Positions 26,922 through 36,752 are shown, numbered from the stretch's first letter. The stretch is DNA of 64,000 nucleotides from Curtobacterium poinsettiae (GCF_025677645.1 NZ_CP106879.1:1302001-1366000), one strand, 5' to 3'. Numbers and translations are program-made. The notes: generated from the letters alone by a model not told the origin.

Positions 26922-26952
26922 ATGTTGCCGCGCCCAACATAAGCGGTAGTGT
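26922..26952. promoter_or_regulatory. Divergent xyl operator and promoter
   Basis: ATGTTG (26922-26927) and CAACAT (26935-26940) form a perfect inverted repeat with a seven-base spacer, the layout of ROK/XylR operators. For the plus strand, TTGCCG (26925-26930) and TAGTGT (26947-26952) are 16 bases apart and form a plausible promoter with the operator on its -35. The same site lies just upstream of xylA on the other strand. The ROK protein at 31216 is the likely ligand. Confidence 0.7.
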
Positions 26953-26990
26953 TGGCTGTGGCAAGCACGTGATCGCAAAGGAGCGAGCGG

Positions 26991-28187
26991 ATGGCAAGTG
27001 AGTCGACGGTGCAGCAACGACTGCGGGTCGCGATGGTGGGGCACGGCTTCATGGGAGCCGCGCACTCGCAGGCGTGGCGGACCGCCCCCAGGTTCTTCGA
27101 CCTCGGCGCCGAACCCGAGATGGCGGTGGTCGTCGGGCGTGATGCCGGACGCACCGAGGCTGCCCGTCAGCAGTACGGCTGGCAGGCGGCGTCCACCGAC
27201 TGGCGTGCCGTCGTCGCCGATCCGGAGATCGACGTGGTCGACGTCGTGTCCCCGGGGTCGTCGCACGTCGAGATCGCGATCGCCGCGCTCGAGGCCGGCA
27301 AGCACGTCCTGTGCGAGAAGCCGCTCGCGAACACCGTCGCCGAGGCCGAGGCGATGACCGCCGCCGCCGACGCAGCACGTGCGCGGGGCGTCCGCGCCAT
27401 GGTCGGCTTCAGCTACCGACGCGTGCCGGCCATCGCGTTCGCCCGGCAGCTCGTGCAGGACGGCCGGATCGGCACGGTCCGCCAGGTCCGCGCGCTCTAC
27501 CTGCAGGACTGGCTCGCCGATGAGGACGGCCCGATGACCTGGCGGCTCGACAAGTCACTCGCCGGTTCCGGTGCGCTCGGCGACATCGGTGCGCACGCCA
27601 TCGACCTCGTCGAGCACGTCACCGGCGGTTCCCTCGCCACGGTGTCCGGCACGCTCGAGACCTTCGTCACCGAGCGGCCGCTCATGGCCGAGGGCGTCGG
27701 GCTGTCCGGTACCGCCTCCGAGGAGCGCGGCCAGGTCACGGTCGACGACGCCGCGTTCTTCACCGCACGGCTGACCGGCGGCGCGGCGGACGGCGCGATC
27801 GGCACGTTCGAGGCGACGCGCTACGCGACCGGCCGGAAGAACGGCCTGACGCTCGAGATCAGCGGGTCCGAGGGGGCGATCCAGTTCGACCTCGAGGCGA
27901 TGAACGAGCTCCGCCTGTACGAGTCGAACGCCCCTGCGGGGGAGCAGGGCTTCCGCCGGATCCTGGTCACCGAACCCGAGCACCCCTACATGGCCGCGTG
28001 GTGGCCGACCGGGCACCTCATCGGGTACGAGCACACCTTCAGCCACCAGGTGAAGGACTTCGTCGACGCGATCGCGTCCGGCACCGACCCGTCGCCCTCG
28101 TTCGAGGACGGCCTGCACGTGCAACGCGTGCTCGACGCCGTCGAGCGCAGCGCCGCCGACGGCAGCAGCTGGACGGTGACCTCGTGA
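26991..28187 (+). CDS. Gfo/Idh/MocA-family oxidoreductase
   Basis: A 398-residue NAD(P)-dependent sugar dehydrogenase or reductase. The nucleotide site is GHGFMG (17-22) and the EKP motif is at 109-111 ([10 protein letters not shown]); [17 protein letters not shown] carries the conserved His region. The ATG has an AGGAG ribosome site. It is first in a tightly overlapping operon (Gfo/Idh, ThuA, Gfo/Idh, TIM-barrel) divergent from xylA, which suggests it works on a xylose-containing glycoside. The substrate is unproven. Confidence 0.9.
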   Translation: MASESTVQQRLRVAMVGHGFMGAAHSQAWRTAPRFFDLGAEPEMAVVVGRDAGRTEAARQQYGWQAASTDWRAVVADPEIDVVDVVSPGSSHVEIAIAALEAGKHVLCEKPLANTVAEAEAMTAAADAARARGVRAMVGFSYRRVPAIAFARQLVQDGRIGTVRQVRALYLQDWLADEDGPMTWRLDKSLAGSGALGDIGAHAIDLVEHVTGGSLATVSGTLETFVTERPLMAEGVGLSGTASEERGQVTVDDAAFFTARLTGGAADGAIGTFEATRYATGRKNGLTLEISGSEGAIQFDLEAMNELRLYESNAPAGEQGFRRILVTEPEHPYMAAWWPTGHLIGYEHTFSHQVKDFVDAIASGTDPSPSFEDGLHVQRVLDAVERSAADGSSWTVTS

Positions 28188-28891
28188 GCGCCGCCGACGG
28201 CACACGCCAGGCCCTGGTGGTCCGCGGCGGGTGGGACGGCCACCAGCCCGTCGAGACCACCGACCTGTTCGTGCCGTTCCTGCAGGACAGCGGCTTCGCG
28301 GTCCGGGTGTCCGACTCGACGGCCGTCTACGCCGACGAGTCCGTCATGGACGAGGTCGACCTGATCGTCCAGGTCGTCACGATGTCGACCATCGCCGACG
28401 ACGAGTTCGCCGGGCTGCAGCGGGCCGTTGTGAACGGCACCGGCCTGGCCGGGTGGCACGGCGGCATCGCCGACGCCTTCCGGAACACCGCCGACTACCT
28501 GCACATGATCGGCGGCCAGTTCGCGCACCACGCGGGCAAGCACCCCGACGAACGGGTCGGCGAGCAGTCGGACAACTACATCCCCTACACCGTGCACATC
28601 ACCGACCTCGGGCACGAGCACCCGATCACGCAGGGCATCGAGGACTTCGACCTCGTCACCGAGCAGTACTGGGTGCTCAGCGACGAGTACAACGACGTGC
28701 TGGCGACCACGACGCAGGAGGCCCGGGACTTCGACGCCTGGAACCGGCCGGTCACCGCGCCCGCGATCTGGACCAGGCAGTGGGGCGAGGGACGGGTGTT
28801 CGTCTCGGCTCCGGGTCACCGGCTCGAGGTCGTCGAGTCGCAACCGCTCCGCACCATCATCGAACGGGGACTCCTGTGGGCAGCACGGTGA
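28184..28891 (+). CDS. ThuA-like protein
   Basis: A 235-residue ThuA-family protein, about the family's core length, unlike the 277-residue paralogue at 3227. Visible stretches are ALVVRGGWDGHQP at the N-terminus, GLAGWHGGIADAFR near 85, HEHPITQGIEDFDL near 145 and WGEGRVFVSAPGHR near 200. The GTG start overlaps the previous stop and its own stop overlaps the next GTG, so it is sandwiched between two Gfo/Idh enzymes. That arrangement suggests that the three act in succession on one substrate. Confidence 0.88.
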   Translation: MSAADGTRQALVVRGGWDGHQPVETTDLFVPFLQDSGFAVRVSDSTAVYADESVMDEVDLIVQVVTMSTIADDEFAGLQRAVVNGTGLAGWHGGIADAFRNTADYLHMIGGQFAHHAGKHPDERVGEQSDNYIPYTVHITDLGHEHPITQGIEDFDLVTEQYWVLSDEYNDVLATTTQEARDFDAWNRPVTAPAIWTRQWGEGRVFVSAPGHRLEVVESQPLRTIIERGLLWAAR

Positions 28892-30012
28892 ACGAGGGGG
28901 TGCTCCGCGGCGCTGCTGCCAAGCCGCTCCGCGTCGGTGTCGTCGGCGTCGGGGTCATCAGCCAGCAGTACTTCGAGCACTTCGCGGCGCTGCCCGGCCT
29001 CGAGCTCGCCGCGGTCGCCGACCTCGACGTCGCCCGTGCCCAGCAGGTCGGTGCGGCACAGGGCGTGCGCGGGACCACCGTGGACGACCTGCTCGCCGCC
29101 GACGACGTCGACGTGGTGCTCAACCTGACGATCCCGGCCGCGCACGCCGACGTCGCCACCCGCGCGATCGCCGCGGGCAAGCACGTCTACGGCGAGAAGC
29201 CACTCGCGATGTCGACCGACGAGGCCGTACCGGTGCTCGAAGCCGCCCGCGCCGCAGGCCTGCGCGTCGGCAGCGCCCCGGACACCGTCCTCGGCACCGG
29301 CATCCAGACCGCGCGGGCCGCCCTGGACGACGGCGCGATCGGCACCCCGGTCGGTGCCGCCGTCGCCTGGAGCGCACCCGGGCACGAGCTCTGGCACCCC
29401 GCCCCGGCGTTCTACTACCAGCCGGGCGGCGGACCGCTCCTCGACATGGGGCCGTACTACCTGACCAGCCTCGTCACGTTCTTCGGGCCGGTCGTCCGGG
29501 TCAGCGGCAGCGCCACCCGCTCCACCCGCGAACGGACGATCGCGACCGGGCCGAACGCCGGCACGTCGATCCCGGTCGACATCGACACGCACGTCGTGGC
29601 GATCCTCGAGCACGAGGGCGGCGTGGTCTCCACCGTCACCGTCTCGTTCGAGGTCTGGGCCACCCGCGCCCCGCTGTTCGAGGTGTACGGCACCGCCGGC
29701 ACCCTGGGCGTCCCGGACCCGAACCGGTTCTCGGACACCGTCGCGATCGCCACCGCCGACGACCGCTCGTGGCGTGACCTGCCGGTCGCCGCCGGGTACG
29801 CCGACGCCGGCCGCGGCTACGGCCTCGCCGACATGGCACACGCGATCGCGACGGACCGGCCGCACCGAGCCTCCGGCGACCTCGCGTTCCACGTGCTCGA
29901 GGTCATGGAGGCGGTCTCCGCCGCCGCCCGAGAACACACGGTCGTCGACGTGCACTCACGCGTCGAGCGACCCGCCACCGTCGCCGCCGGGTCCGCACCC
30001 GGATCCTGGTGA
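28888..30012 (+). CDS. Gfo/Idh/MocA-family oxidoreductase
   Basis: A second oxidoreductase of the same operon, 374 residues. Nucleotide-binding VVGVGVI (18-24) and EKP at 103-105 (GEKPLAMS) are present, as is a C-terminal domain with LLDMGPYYL. It differs clearly from the first enzyme (26991), so the two probably catalyse different steps, for example oxidation at one sugar carbon and later reduction. The GTG at 28888 is within a GTGA overlap. Confidence 0.9.
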   Translation: MNEGVLRGAAAKPLRVGVVGVGVISQQYFEHFAALPGLELAAVADLDVARAQQVGAAQGVRGTTVDDLLAADDVDVVLNLTIPAAHADVATRAIAAGKHVYGEKPLAMSTDEAVPVLEAARAAGLRVGSAPDTVLGTGIQTARAALDDGAIGTPVGAAVAWSAPGHELWHPAPAFYYQPGGGPLLDMGPYYLTSLVTFFGPVVRVSGSATRSTRERTIATGPNAGTSIPVDIDTHVVAILEHEGGVVSTVTVSFEVWATRAPLFEVYGTAGTLGVPDPNRFSDTVAIATADDRSWRDLPVAAGYADAGRGYGLADMAHAIATDRPHRASGDLAFHVLEVMEAVSAAAREHTVVDVHSRVERPATVAAGSAPGSW

Positions 30013-30046
30013 CGGAACCCGACCACCGCGAAGAAGGACGACGACG

Positions 30047-31096
30047 ATGACGACGACGGACGCGAGCGACACGACGGAGACGACCCGGGCCTCCAGGCCG
30101 GTCACCCTGTTCACCGGACAGTGGGCCGACCTGCCCTTCGAGGAGGTCGCCCGGCTCGCCGGCGACTGGGGCTACGACGGGCTGGAGATCGCCTGCTGGG
30201 GTGACCACCTGGACGTCCGGCGCGCCGCGACGGACCCTTCGTACGTCGCCGAGCGCAGGGCGATCCTGGAACGCAACGGGCTGCAGGTCTGGACGATCGC
30301 GAACCACCTGGTCGGCCAGGCCGTGTGCGACGACCCCATCGACCAGCGGCACGAGGACATCGTCCCGCCGCACGTGTGGGGCGACGGCGACCCCGAGGGC
30401 GTGCGGCAGCGTGCGGCCGAGGAACTGCAGTGGACCGCCCGTGCCGCCGCGGCGCTCGGTGTCGACACCGTCACCGGCTTCTCCGGCTCGTCGATCTGGA
30501 AGACCGTCGCCGGGTTCCCGCCCGTGCCCCCGGGGATGATCGACGCCGGGTACCAGGACTTCCACGACCGCTGGTCACCGATCCTCGACGTCTTCGAGGA
30601 GGTCGGGGTCCGGTTCGCGCTCGAGGTGCACCCGTCCGAGATCGCCTACGACTACTGGACCGCTCGTCGGGCGTTGGACGTCTTCGCGGACCGGCCGGCG
30701 TTCGGGTTCAACTTCGACCCGTCGCACTTCGTCTGGCAGGACCTCGACCCGGCCGCGTTCCTGCTCGACTTCGCCGACCGGGTGTACCACGTGCACTGCA
30801 AGGAGTCGGTGAAGCAGCTCGACGGCCGCAACGGTCGACTGGGCTCACACCTGCCGTGGGGCGACCCCCGGCGCGGGTGGGACTTCGTCACCGCCGGCCA
30901 CGGGGACGTGCCGTGGGAGCGGGTGTTCCGCGTGCTCAACCACATCGGCTACGCCGGCCCGACCAGCGTCGAGTGGGAGGACGCCGGCATGGACCGGCTC
31001 GTCGGCGGGCCCGAGGCGCTGGCGTTCGTCCGGCGGCTCGGTACCATCGCGCCGCCGGACGCCGCGTTCGACGCCGCGTTCTCGCGGTCTCGCTGA
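30047..31096 (+). CDS. Sugar phosphate isomerase/epimerase-like TIM-barrel protein
   Basis: A 349-residue AP-endonuclease-2-type barrel. Metal ligands typical of the family can be read in [32 protein letters not shown] and [10 protein letters not shown]. The 20 N-terminal residues are Thr/Asp-rich and encode a half copy of the dispersed hairpin element (30087-30101). Members act on keto-sugars and inositols; in this operon an epimerase or lyase for a 3-keto-sugar product is plausible. It is probably the last gene before a hairpin at 31126. Confidence 0.88.
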   Translation: MTTTDASDTTETTRASRPVTLFTGQWADLPFEEVARLAGDWGYDGLEIACWGDHLDVRRAATDPSYVAERRAILERNGLQVWTIANHLVGQAVCDDPIDQRHEDIVPPHVWGDGDPEGVRQRAAEELQWTARAAAALGVDTVTGFSGSSIWKTVAGFPPVPPGMIDAGYQDFHDRWSPILDVFEEVGVRFALEVHPSEIAYDYWTARRALDVFADRPAFGFNFDPSHFVWQDLDPAAFLLDFADRVYHVHCKESVKQLDGRNGRLGSHLPWGDPRRGWDFVTAGHGDVPWERVFRVLNHIGYAGPTSVEWEDAGMDRLVGGPEALAFVRRLGTIAPPDAAFDAAFSRSR

Positions 31097-31125
31097 CCGG
31101 GCCGTCGCGGTCGCCGAGGTCTCGC

Positions 31126-31173
31126 GCTGCGCGACCGTCCACGGGCCGGCCGGTGCGAGACTCGTCGCGCAGC
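31126..31173 (+). terminator. 10-bp inverted repeat after the TIM-barrel gene
   Basis: GCTGCGCGAC (31126-31135) and its complement GTCGCGCAGC (31164-31173) flank a 28-base loop that includes GGGCCGGCC. It lies between the TIM-barrel stop (31096) and the ROK start (31216) and may end the upstream operon. Confidence 0.5.
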
Positions 31174-31215
31174 CCGGAACCCACCCACGACCCCACCCAC
31201 CAACGAGGAGGACCC

Positions 31216-32508
31216 ATGGCACGGCAGCCCACGGCCACACCGGGCAACGCCGCGCGCGTCCTCCGGCTCGTCCACGAGGACGGCCCCGTCACCCGCGCCG
31301 AGCTCACCCGGCGCACCGGCCTGAACCGCTCGACCATCCTCGCGCTCGTCGGGGAACTCGTCGACGCCGGTCTCGTGCACGAGGAGACCCCCGCCGCGGG
31401 GACCCCCGGTGCCGGTGTCGGACGGCCGAGCGGGGTCGTCCGGGCGTCCGGCGACGTCCTCGCCGCCGCGGTCACGGTCGAGATCGACGCCGTCGGTGTC
31501 GCCCTCGTCGGCCTCGACGGCACCGTCCGCGACCGGCTGGTCGAGCCGCAGACCACCGTGCCCACCGCGGCGCAGGCGATCGACGCCGTCGCCCGGGTCC
31601 TCGCAGCACTCCTCGCCCGCACCTCACCGGCGGCCCGGGTCGTCGGGGTCGGCGTCGCCGTGCCCGGCATCGTCCGGGTCGAGGACGGCACCGTGCGCGA
31701 CGCCCCGCACCTGGGATGGCGCGACGAACCCCTCGCCGCACCGCTCGCGGAACGCCTGGGTCTGCCGGTCCGGGCCGCGAACGACGCCAACCTCGGCGCC
31801 TGGGCGGAACGGCTCTACGGCAGCGCGCGCGGCGTCGACGACCTCGTGTACCTGAACGGTGGCGCGAGCGGCATCGGCGGCGGGATCGTCAGCGCCGGCC
31901 GGCCCTTCAGCGGCGCCGACGGGTACGCGGGCGAGCTCGGGCACACCTTCGTCGCGGCGAACGGGATCCGCTGCCACTGCGGTGCGGTCGGCTGCCTGGA
32001 GACCGAGGCCTCACGCTCCGCCCTCACCGCGGTGACCGGGACGCCGCCGGACGACCTCGACGCGCTCGCCGCGGCGCTCGCCGAGGGCCGGCCCGAGGTC
32101 GAGCTGGTCGTCGACCGACAGGTCACCGCACTCGCGACCGCACTGCGGAACGCCATCCACACCGTCGACCCCGAGGTCGTCGTGCTCGGCGGGTTCCTCG
32201 GTGCGCTGCTCGGGCACGTCGGTGACCGGGTCGAGACCGACGTCCGGGCGCAGACGATGGCCGCCATGACCGACCGGCTCCGCATCGTCCCGGCGGCACT
32301 CGGCCGCGACGTCCTGGTCCGTGGCGCCGCCGAGATCGGCTTCGCGGAGCTGCTGCGCGACGCCACGATGCCGTCGGCATCGGCATCGGCATCGGCGCCG
32401 GCACCGGCACCAGTGCCAGCGACCACGCCCGCGGCACCCGCAGCCGCCCCCTCCACCACCCACACGTCCGGCCGCGACGACGCGACCGAGGAAGCGAGAA
32501 CCGCATGA
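31216..32508 (+). CDS. ROK-family transcriptional repressor (XylR type)
   Basis: A 430-residue repressor: N-terminal winged helix (VTRAELTRRTGLNRSTILAL, about 24-43) followed by a ROK sugar-kinase-like domain with ANDANLGAWAE and the zinc motif CHCGAVGCLE. That is the XylR build of actinobacteria and bacilli, which responds to xylose. A strong GAGGAGG ribosome site precedes the ATG. The final 45 residues are a Ser/Ala/Pro/Thr tail encoded by short GCATCG and GGCACC repeats (about 32379-32410), outside the family fold. The likely target is the operator at 26922. Confidence 0.9.
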   Translation: MARQPTATPGNAARVLRLVHEDGPVTRAELTRRTGLNRSTILALVGELVDAGLVHEETPAAGTPGAGVGRPSGVVRASGDVLAAAVTVEIDAVGVALVGLDGTVRDRLVEPQTTVPTAAQAIDAVARVLAALLARTSPAARVVGVGVAVPGIVRVEDGTVRDAPHLGWRDEPLAAPLAERLGLPVRAANDANLGAWAERLYGSARGVDDLVYLNGGASGIGGGIVSAGRPFSGADGYAGELGHTFVAANGIRCHCGAVGCLETEASRSALTAVTGTPPDDLDALAAALAEGRPEVELVVDRQVTALATALRNAIHTVDPEVVVLGGFLGALLGHVGDRVETDVRAQTMAAMTDRLRIVPAALGRDVLVRGAAEIGFAELLRDATMPSASASASAPAPAPVPATTPAAPAAAPSTTHTSGRDDATEEARTA

Positions 32509-33536
32509 CCTCCACCCAGCGCACCAGCGTCCTGCTCGGCACCCAGGACCTCACCGTCGAGGACCGCCCCGTCCCCGCCGTCGACCCCGGCGACGTGCTC
32601 GTCCGGGTCGCCGCCGTGGGCGTCTGCGGCTCCGACGTGCACTACTACCGCCACGGCCGCATCGGCGACTTCGTCGTCGAGGAGCCCCTCGTCCTCGGGC
32701 ACGAGCTCTCCGGCACGATCGAGGCCGTCGGCGAGGGCGTCGACCCGTCCCGCGTGGGGGAGCGCGTGGCCATCGAGCCGCAGCGTCCGTGCCACCGCTG
32801 CGCGCAGTGCCTGGCCGGCCGCTACAACCTCTGCCCGCACATGCGCTTCTACGCGACGCCGCCGGTCGACGGGGCCTTCACCGAGTTCGTCACCATCGAG
32901 GCCGAGTTCGCGCACGTCCTGCCCGACGCCGTCTCGTTCGAGGCCGGCGCGCTCCTCGAGCCCCTGTCCGTCGGCATCGCCGCCGTCCGCAAGGCCGGCA
33001 TCGTGCCCGGTTCGTCGGTGCTCATCGCCGGCGCCGGTCCGATCGGCATCATCTGCGCCCAGGTCGCGAAGGCCTTCGGCGCCTCGCGCGTCGTCGTGAG
33101 CGACCTGGTGCCGGAGCGCCGTGCGCGGGCCCTGGAGTACGGCGCCACCGAGGTCGTCGACCCCACCGCCGTGTCCGTCGCGTCCGACATCGTCCCCGTC
33201 GACGCGTTCATCGACGCCAGCGGTGCACCCCGAGCGGTGTCGGACGGCATCAAGGCGGTCGGCCCGGCAGGTGCCGCGGTGCTGGTCGGGCTCGGCAACT
33301 CCGAGATGACGCTGCCGGTCGAGCACATCCAGAACCTCGAGGTCACGGTCACCGGGATCTTCCGGTACACGAACACGTGGCCGGTCGCCATCGAGCTGGT
33401 CGCGTCCGGGCAGGTCGACCTCGACTCGCTGGTCACCGGTCGCTTCGGGCTCGACGACGTCCGCGAGGCCCTCGAGAGCGACACCGACCCGGAGTCGCTC
33501 AAGTCCGTCGTCTACCCCGGTGGCGTCCCGGCCTGA
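32505..33536 (+). CDS. Zinc-dependent polyol (xylitol/sorbitol-type) dehydrogenase
   Basis: A 343-residue medium-chain dehydrogenase that interconverts a polyol and a ketose with NAD(P). Catalytic zinc ligands C41, H66, E67 (and E152), structural zinc cysteines C96, C99, C102, C110, and the Rossmann motif GAGPIG (176-181) are all present. The ATG overlaps the ROK stop (ATGA). Placement with xylA/xylB genes suggests that xylitol or a related pentitol is oxidised to D-xylulose, which XylB would phosphorylate. Sorbitol or iditol are alternatives. Confidence 0.9.
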   Translation: MTSTQRTSVLLGTQDLTVEDRPVPAVDPGDVLVRVAAVGVCGSDVHYYRHGRIGDFVVEEPLVLGHELSGTIEAVGEGVDPSRVGERVAIEPQRPCHRCAQCLAGRYNLCPHMRFYATPPVDGAFTEFVTIEAEFAHVLPDAVSFEAGALLEPLSVGIAAVRKAGIVPGSSVLIAGAGPIGIICAQVAKAFGASRVVVSDLVPERRARALEYGATEVVDPTAVSVASDIVPVDAFIDASGAPRAVSDGIKAVGPAGAAVLVGLGNSEMTLPVEHIQNLEVTVTGIFRYTNTWPVAIELVASGQVDLDSLVTGRFGLDDVREALESDTDPESLKSVVYPGGVPA

Positions 33537-33647
33537 ACAGGCACGGTGCGGGTTCCGCCGGCCCGGGCCGCGTTGCGGACCTGGTGCGGCGTTGCAGCCT
33601 GGCACGGTGCGTGGAAGCGCGCACGGGGTGGCGACGGACGCACGGTG

Positions 33648-33691
33648 CGGACGGGAGGCGCGGGGCGAGGCCGCCCCGTGCCTCCCGTCCG
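33648..33691. terminator. 20-bp hairpin of the dispersed GGAGGC family
   Basis: Arms 33648-33667 and 33672-33691 pair fully except one wobble pair around a four-base loop, with core GGACGGGAGGCGCGGGG. It lies 110 bases after the dehydrogenase stop and 58 bases before the MFS start. The remaining bases of this 212-base gap show nothing else but the MFS promoter. Confidence 0.75.
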
Positions 33692-33748
33692 GCACGTGAC
33701 CCGGAACGGGGCCACCGCCGCGTCACCGGGACGCGCTACGGTTCGCGC

Positions 33749-35131
33749 ATGACCGCTTCACCGGCCGCCGTCGTGCCGCAGCGCACCGACCGGCGCGCGC
33801 TCGTCTCCTGGGCGCTCTGGGACTGGGGGTCCGCCGCGTTCAACGCGGTCGTCACCACCTTCGTGTTCAGCACGTACCTGGCCAGCCGGGCGTTCGTGGA
33901 CCCGGCGCTCGTCGGCGACACGTCCGCGGCCGGCAAGGCGATCGTGGAACGCGAGCTCGCGCACAACGCCGCCGTCGTGTCCACCGCACTGACCATCGCG
34001 GGCATCGTCGTGGCCCTGGTGGCACCGGCCATGGGGCGGCTCGCGGACTCGTCCGGACACCGCCGCAGGTCGGTCCTCATCGCCACGATCGGCGTCGCGC
34101 TGTCGATCGGTGGCATGGTCTTCGTCGCGCCGAGCCAGCCGTACCTGTTGCTCGGAGCGGCGCTGCTCGGCATCGGGACCGTCGCCTACGAGATCGCGAG
34201 CGTCGGCTACAACGCCATGATCGGGCAGATCGCCTCCGGGGAACGCACCGGCCGCGTCTCCGCCATCGGGTGGGCGGCCGGGTACTTCGGGGGGATCGTG
34301 CTGCTCGTCCTGCTGCTCGTGCTCTGCATCCAGGACTTCCGGGGCGACGGGGTCGTCGGCGGGCTCCTGCAGCTGCCGGCCACCGTCGCCACCGGCCAGT
34401 GGGACGTCCGCGTCGCGATCGGCATCGCCGCCGTCTGGCTGGCCGTCAGCTCGATCCCGCTGTTCCTCACCGTGCCTGAAGCGGTGCCCGACCGCACCCG
34501 CGGCGGCGGCGTGTTCAGTGCCTACGCGGACCTCGGCCGGGACATCGCGCGGCTGTGGCGCGAGCGGCGCAACGTCCTCGCGTTCCTGCTCGCCAGCGCG
34601 GTGTTCCGCGACGGCGTCGGGGCCGTCTTCACGTTCGGCGGGATCGTCGCCGCGCAGGTGTTCGGGTTCACGCCGTCGCAGGTGATCCTGTTCGCCATCG
34701 CCGCGAACGTCGTGGCCGGCATCGCGACGTTCGTCTCGGGACGCCTCGACGACCGGTTCGGGTCGCGTTCGCTCATCATGGTCTCGCTCGTCGGACTCGC
34801 CGTGTGCGGGGTCGGGGTCTTCGCTGCCGGCAACGAGACGCAGTGGTTCTGGGTGCTCGGGCTGACCCTCGCCGTGTTCGTCGGCCCGGTGCAGTCGTCG
34901 TCCCGCGCGTACCTGGCGCGGCTGGCGACCCCCGGCCGCGAGGGCGAGCTCTTCGGCCTCTACGCCACCACCGGCCGGGCCGCGTCGTTCCTCGCGCCGG
35001 CGCTGTTCGGCGTCGCGGTGACCGTCGGTGGGTCGACCCGGTTCGGGATCCTCGGCGTGGTGGTCGTGCTCGTCGCCGGGCTGGTGCTGATGGCGTTCGT
35101 CAAGCGGGAGCCGCAGGGCGCGCGGGCCTGA
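33749..35131 (+). CDS. MFS transporter, UMF1/Atg22-like
   Basis: A 460-residue membrane transporter with about twelve hydrophobic segments. The start LVSWALWDWGSAAFNAVVTT and the loop GRLADSSGHRRRS are typical of the UMF1 (vacuole effluxer-like) group, whose substrates are mostly unknown. The ATG at 33749 lies six bases from TACGGT (33737-33742) with no ribosome site, so the message is probably leaderless. The N-terminal WDWG motif supports the start. Confidence 0.9.
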   Translation: MTASPAAVVPQRTDRRALVSWALWDWGSAAFNAVVTTFVFSTYLASRAFVDPALVGDTSAAGKAIVERELAHNAAVVSTALTIAGIVVALVAPAMGRLADSSGHRRRSVLIATIGVALSIGGMVFVAPSQPYLLLGAALLGIGTVAYEIASVGYNAMIGQIASGERTGRVSAIGWAAGYFGGIVLLVLLLVLCIQDFRGDGVVGGLLQLPATVATGQWDVRVAIGIAAVWLAVSSIPLFLTVPEAVPDRTRGGGVFSAYADLGRDIARLWRERRNVLAFLLASAVFRDGVGAVFTFGGIVAAQVFGFTPSQVILFAIAANVVAGIATFVSGRLDDRFGSRSLIMVSLVGLAVCGVGVFAAGNETQWFWVLGLTLAVFVGPVQSSSRAYLARLATPGREGELFGLYATTGRAASFLAPALFGVAVTVGGSTRFGILGVVVVLVAGLVLMAFVKREPQGARA

Positions 35132-35263
35132 TCCACGGCGTGCCGTCGGCGCGGCCTGGAGGCGCGGTGCCGGTCCGTCCACAGGCTGCGGTTCTGCGCA
35201 CGGTTCCGCACAGTGCCGTGGTCGCGTCGGGCGGCCCGGGCCGCGGTGCGCCAGGATGGGTGC

Positions 35264-36691
35264 ATGACCGACCAGCGCATCGCCGTCGTCGTCCTCGCCG
35301 CCGGGCAGGGCACGCGCATGAAGTCGTCCACGCCCAAGGTGCTGCACCGGCTCGCCGGACTGCCGCTCATCGGGCACGTCCTGCGCACGGCGTCGTCGCT
35401 CAGCCCCGAGCACGTCGCCGTCGTCGTGCGGCACGAGCGTGACCTCGTCGCGGCCGAGGCCGTCGAGCGCGCCCCCGACGCGATCATCGTCGACCAGGAC
35501 GACGTCCCCGGCACCGGGCGCGCGGTCGAGGTGGCGGTCGAAGCACTGCCCGACGACTTCGACGGCGCCGTCGTGGTGCTGTCCGGCGACGTCCCGCTGC
35601 TCGACGCCGCATCGCTCCGGCTCCTCGTCGACGCCCACGTCGGCGGCGGCAACGGGGCGACCTTCGTGAGTGCGATCGCCCCGGACCCGACCGGCCTCGG
35701 ACGGATCGTGCGGGACGCTTCCGGCGCCTTCGTCAGCGTCGTCGAGCACAAGGACGCGACGGCCGAACAGCTGACCATCACCGAGGCGAACGCGGGCATC
35801 TACGCGTTCGACGTGGCACGCCTCCGGGCGGCCCTTCCGTCGCTCACCACGGCGAACGCCCAGGGCGAGAAGTACATCACCGACGCGCCCGCGCTGATCA
35901 GCGAGCGGGGCGGCCGCATCGACGTGGTCACCCTGACCGATCCGTGGCTCGTCGCCGGCATCAACGACCGGGCGCAGCTCTCCGACGCCGCGCGTGAACT
36001 CAACGCCCGCATCGTCCGCCGGCACCAGCTCGCCGGCGTCACCGTGCAGGACCCGGCGACCACCTGGATCGACCTCGACGTCACCATCGAGCCCGACGCC
36101 GAGGTGCTGCCGGGCACCCAGCTCATCGGTGCCACCGCGATCGCCGCCGGCGCCGTCGTCGGGCCGGCCACCACGCTCCGCGACACCGAGGTCGGGGCCC
36201 GCGCCACCGTGAACCGCGTCGACGCCACCCTCGCCGTGATCGGGGACGGCGCCTCGGTCGGCCCGTTCGCCTACCTGCGGCCGGGCACGATCCTCGGCGA
36301 CGACGGCAAGATCGGCACCTTCGTCGAGACGAAGAACGCCCGGATCGGCCGCGGCAGCAAGGTCCCGCACCTGTCCTACATCGGCGACGCCGAGGTGGGC
36401 GAGGACTCGAACATCGGCGCGAACACCATCACCGCGAACTACGACGGCGTGCACAAGCACCGCACCGAGGTCGGCTCGAACGTCCGGACAGGCTCGCACA
36501 ACGTGTTCGTCGCCCCCGTTAGGATTGGTGACGGTGCGTACACCGGCGCCGGGACCACCGTCCGCAAGGACGTTCCGGCAGGATCGCTCGCGATCAGCTA
36601 CGCCCCACAGCGCAACACCGACGGATGGGTCGAGGAACACCGACCCGGCACACCGGCGGCCGAGGCTGCTCGGCTCGCGAACGGCGAATAG
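35264..36691 (+). CDS. glmU: Bifunctional UDP-GlcNAc pyrophosphorylase / GlcN-1-P acetyltransferase
   Basis: Makes UDP-N-acetylglucosamine for peptidoglycan in two steps. The 475 residues comprise an N-terminal uridyltransferase (VVLAAGQGTRMKSSTPKVLH, about 8-27) and a C-terminal left-handed beta-helix acetyltransferase (GPFAYLRPGTILGD, ETKNARIGRGSKVPHLSY, GANTITANYDGVHKHRTEVG). The ATG at 35264 has CAGGAT six bases upstream (35252-35257), consistent with a leaderless start. It is followed by prs, a common actinobacterial order. The 132 bases before it hold a half hairpin element (35155-35172). Confidence 0.97.
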   Translation: MTDQRIAVVVLAAGQGTRMKSSTPKVLHRLAGLPLIGHVLRTASSLSPEHVAVVVRHERDLVAAEAVERAPDAIIVDQDDVPGTGRAVEVAVEALPDDFDGAVVVLSGDVPLLDAASLRLLVDAHVGGGNGATFVSAIAPDPTGLGRIVRDASGAFVSVVEHKDATAEQLTITEANAGIYAFDVARLRAALPSLTTANAQGEKYITDAPALISERGGRIDVVTLTDPWLVAGINDRAQLSDAARELNARIVRRHQLAGVTVQDPATTWIDLDVTIEPDAEVLPGTQLIGATAIAAGAVVGPATTLRDTEVGARATVNRVDATLAVIGDGASVGPFAYLRPGTILGDDGKIGTFVETKNARIGRGSKVPHLSYIGDAEVGEDSNIGANTITANYDGVHKHRTEVGSNVRTGSHNVFVAPVRIGDGAYTGAGTTVRKDVPAGSLAISYAPQRNTDGWVEEHRPGTPAAEAARLANGE

Positions 36692-36752
36692 ATCCCGGCG
36701 ACCACCCGTCGCCGACATCGACCCCTCGTGGGTCAGGGAGTGAGCACCGCAC

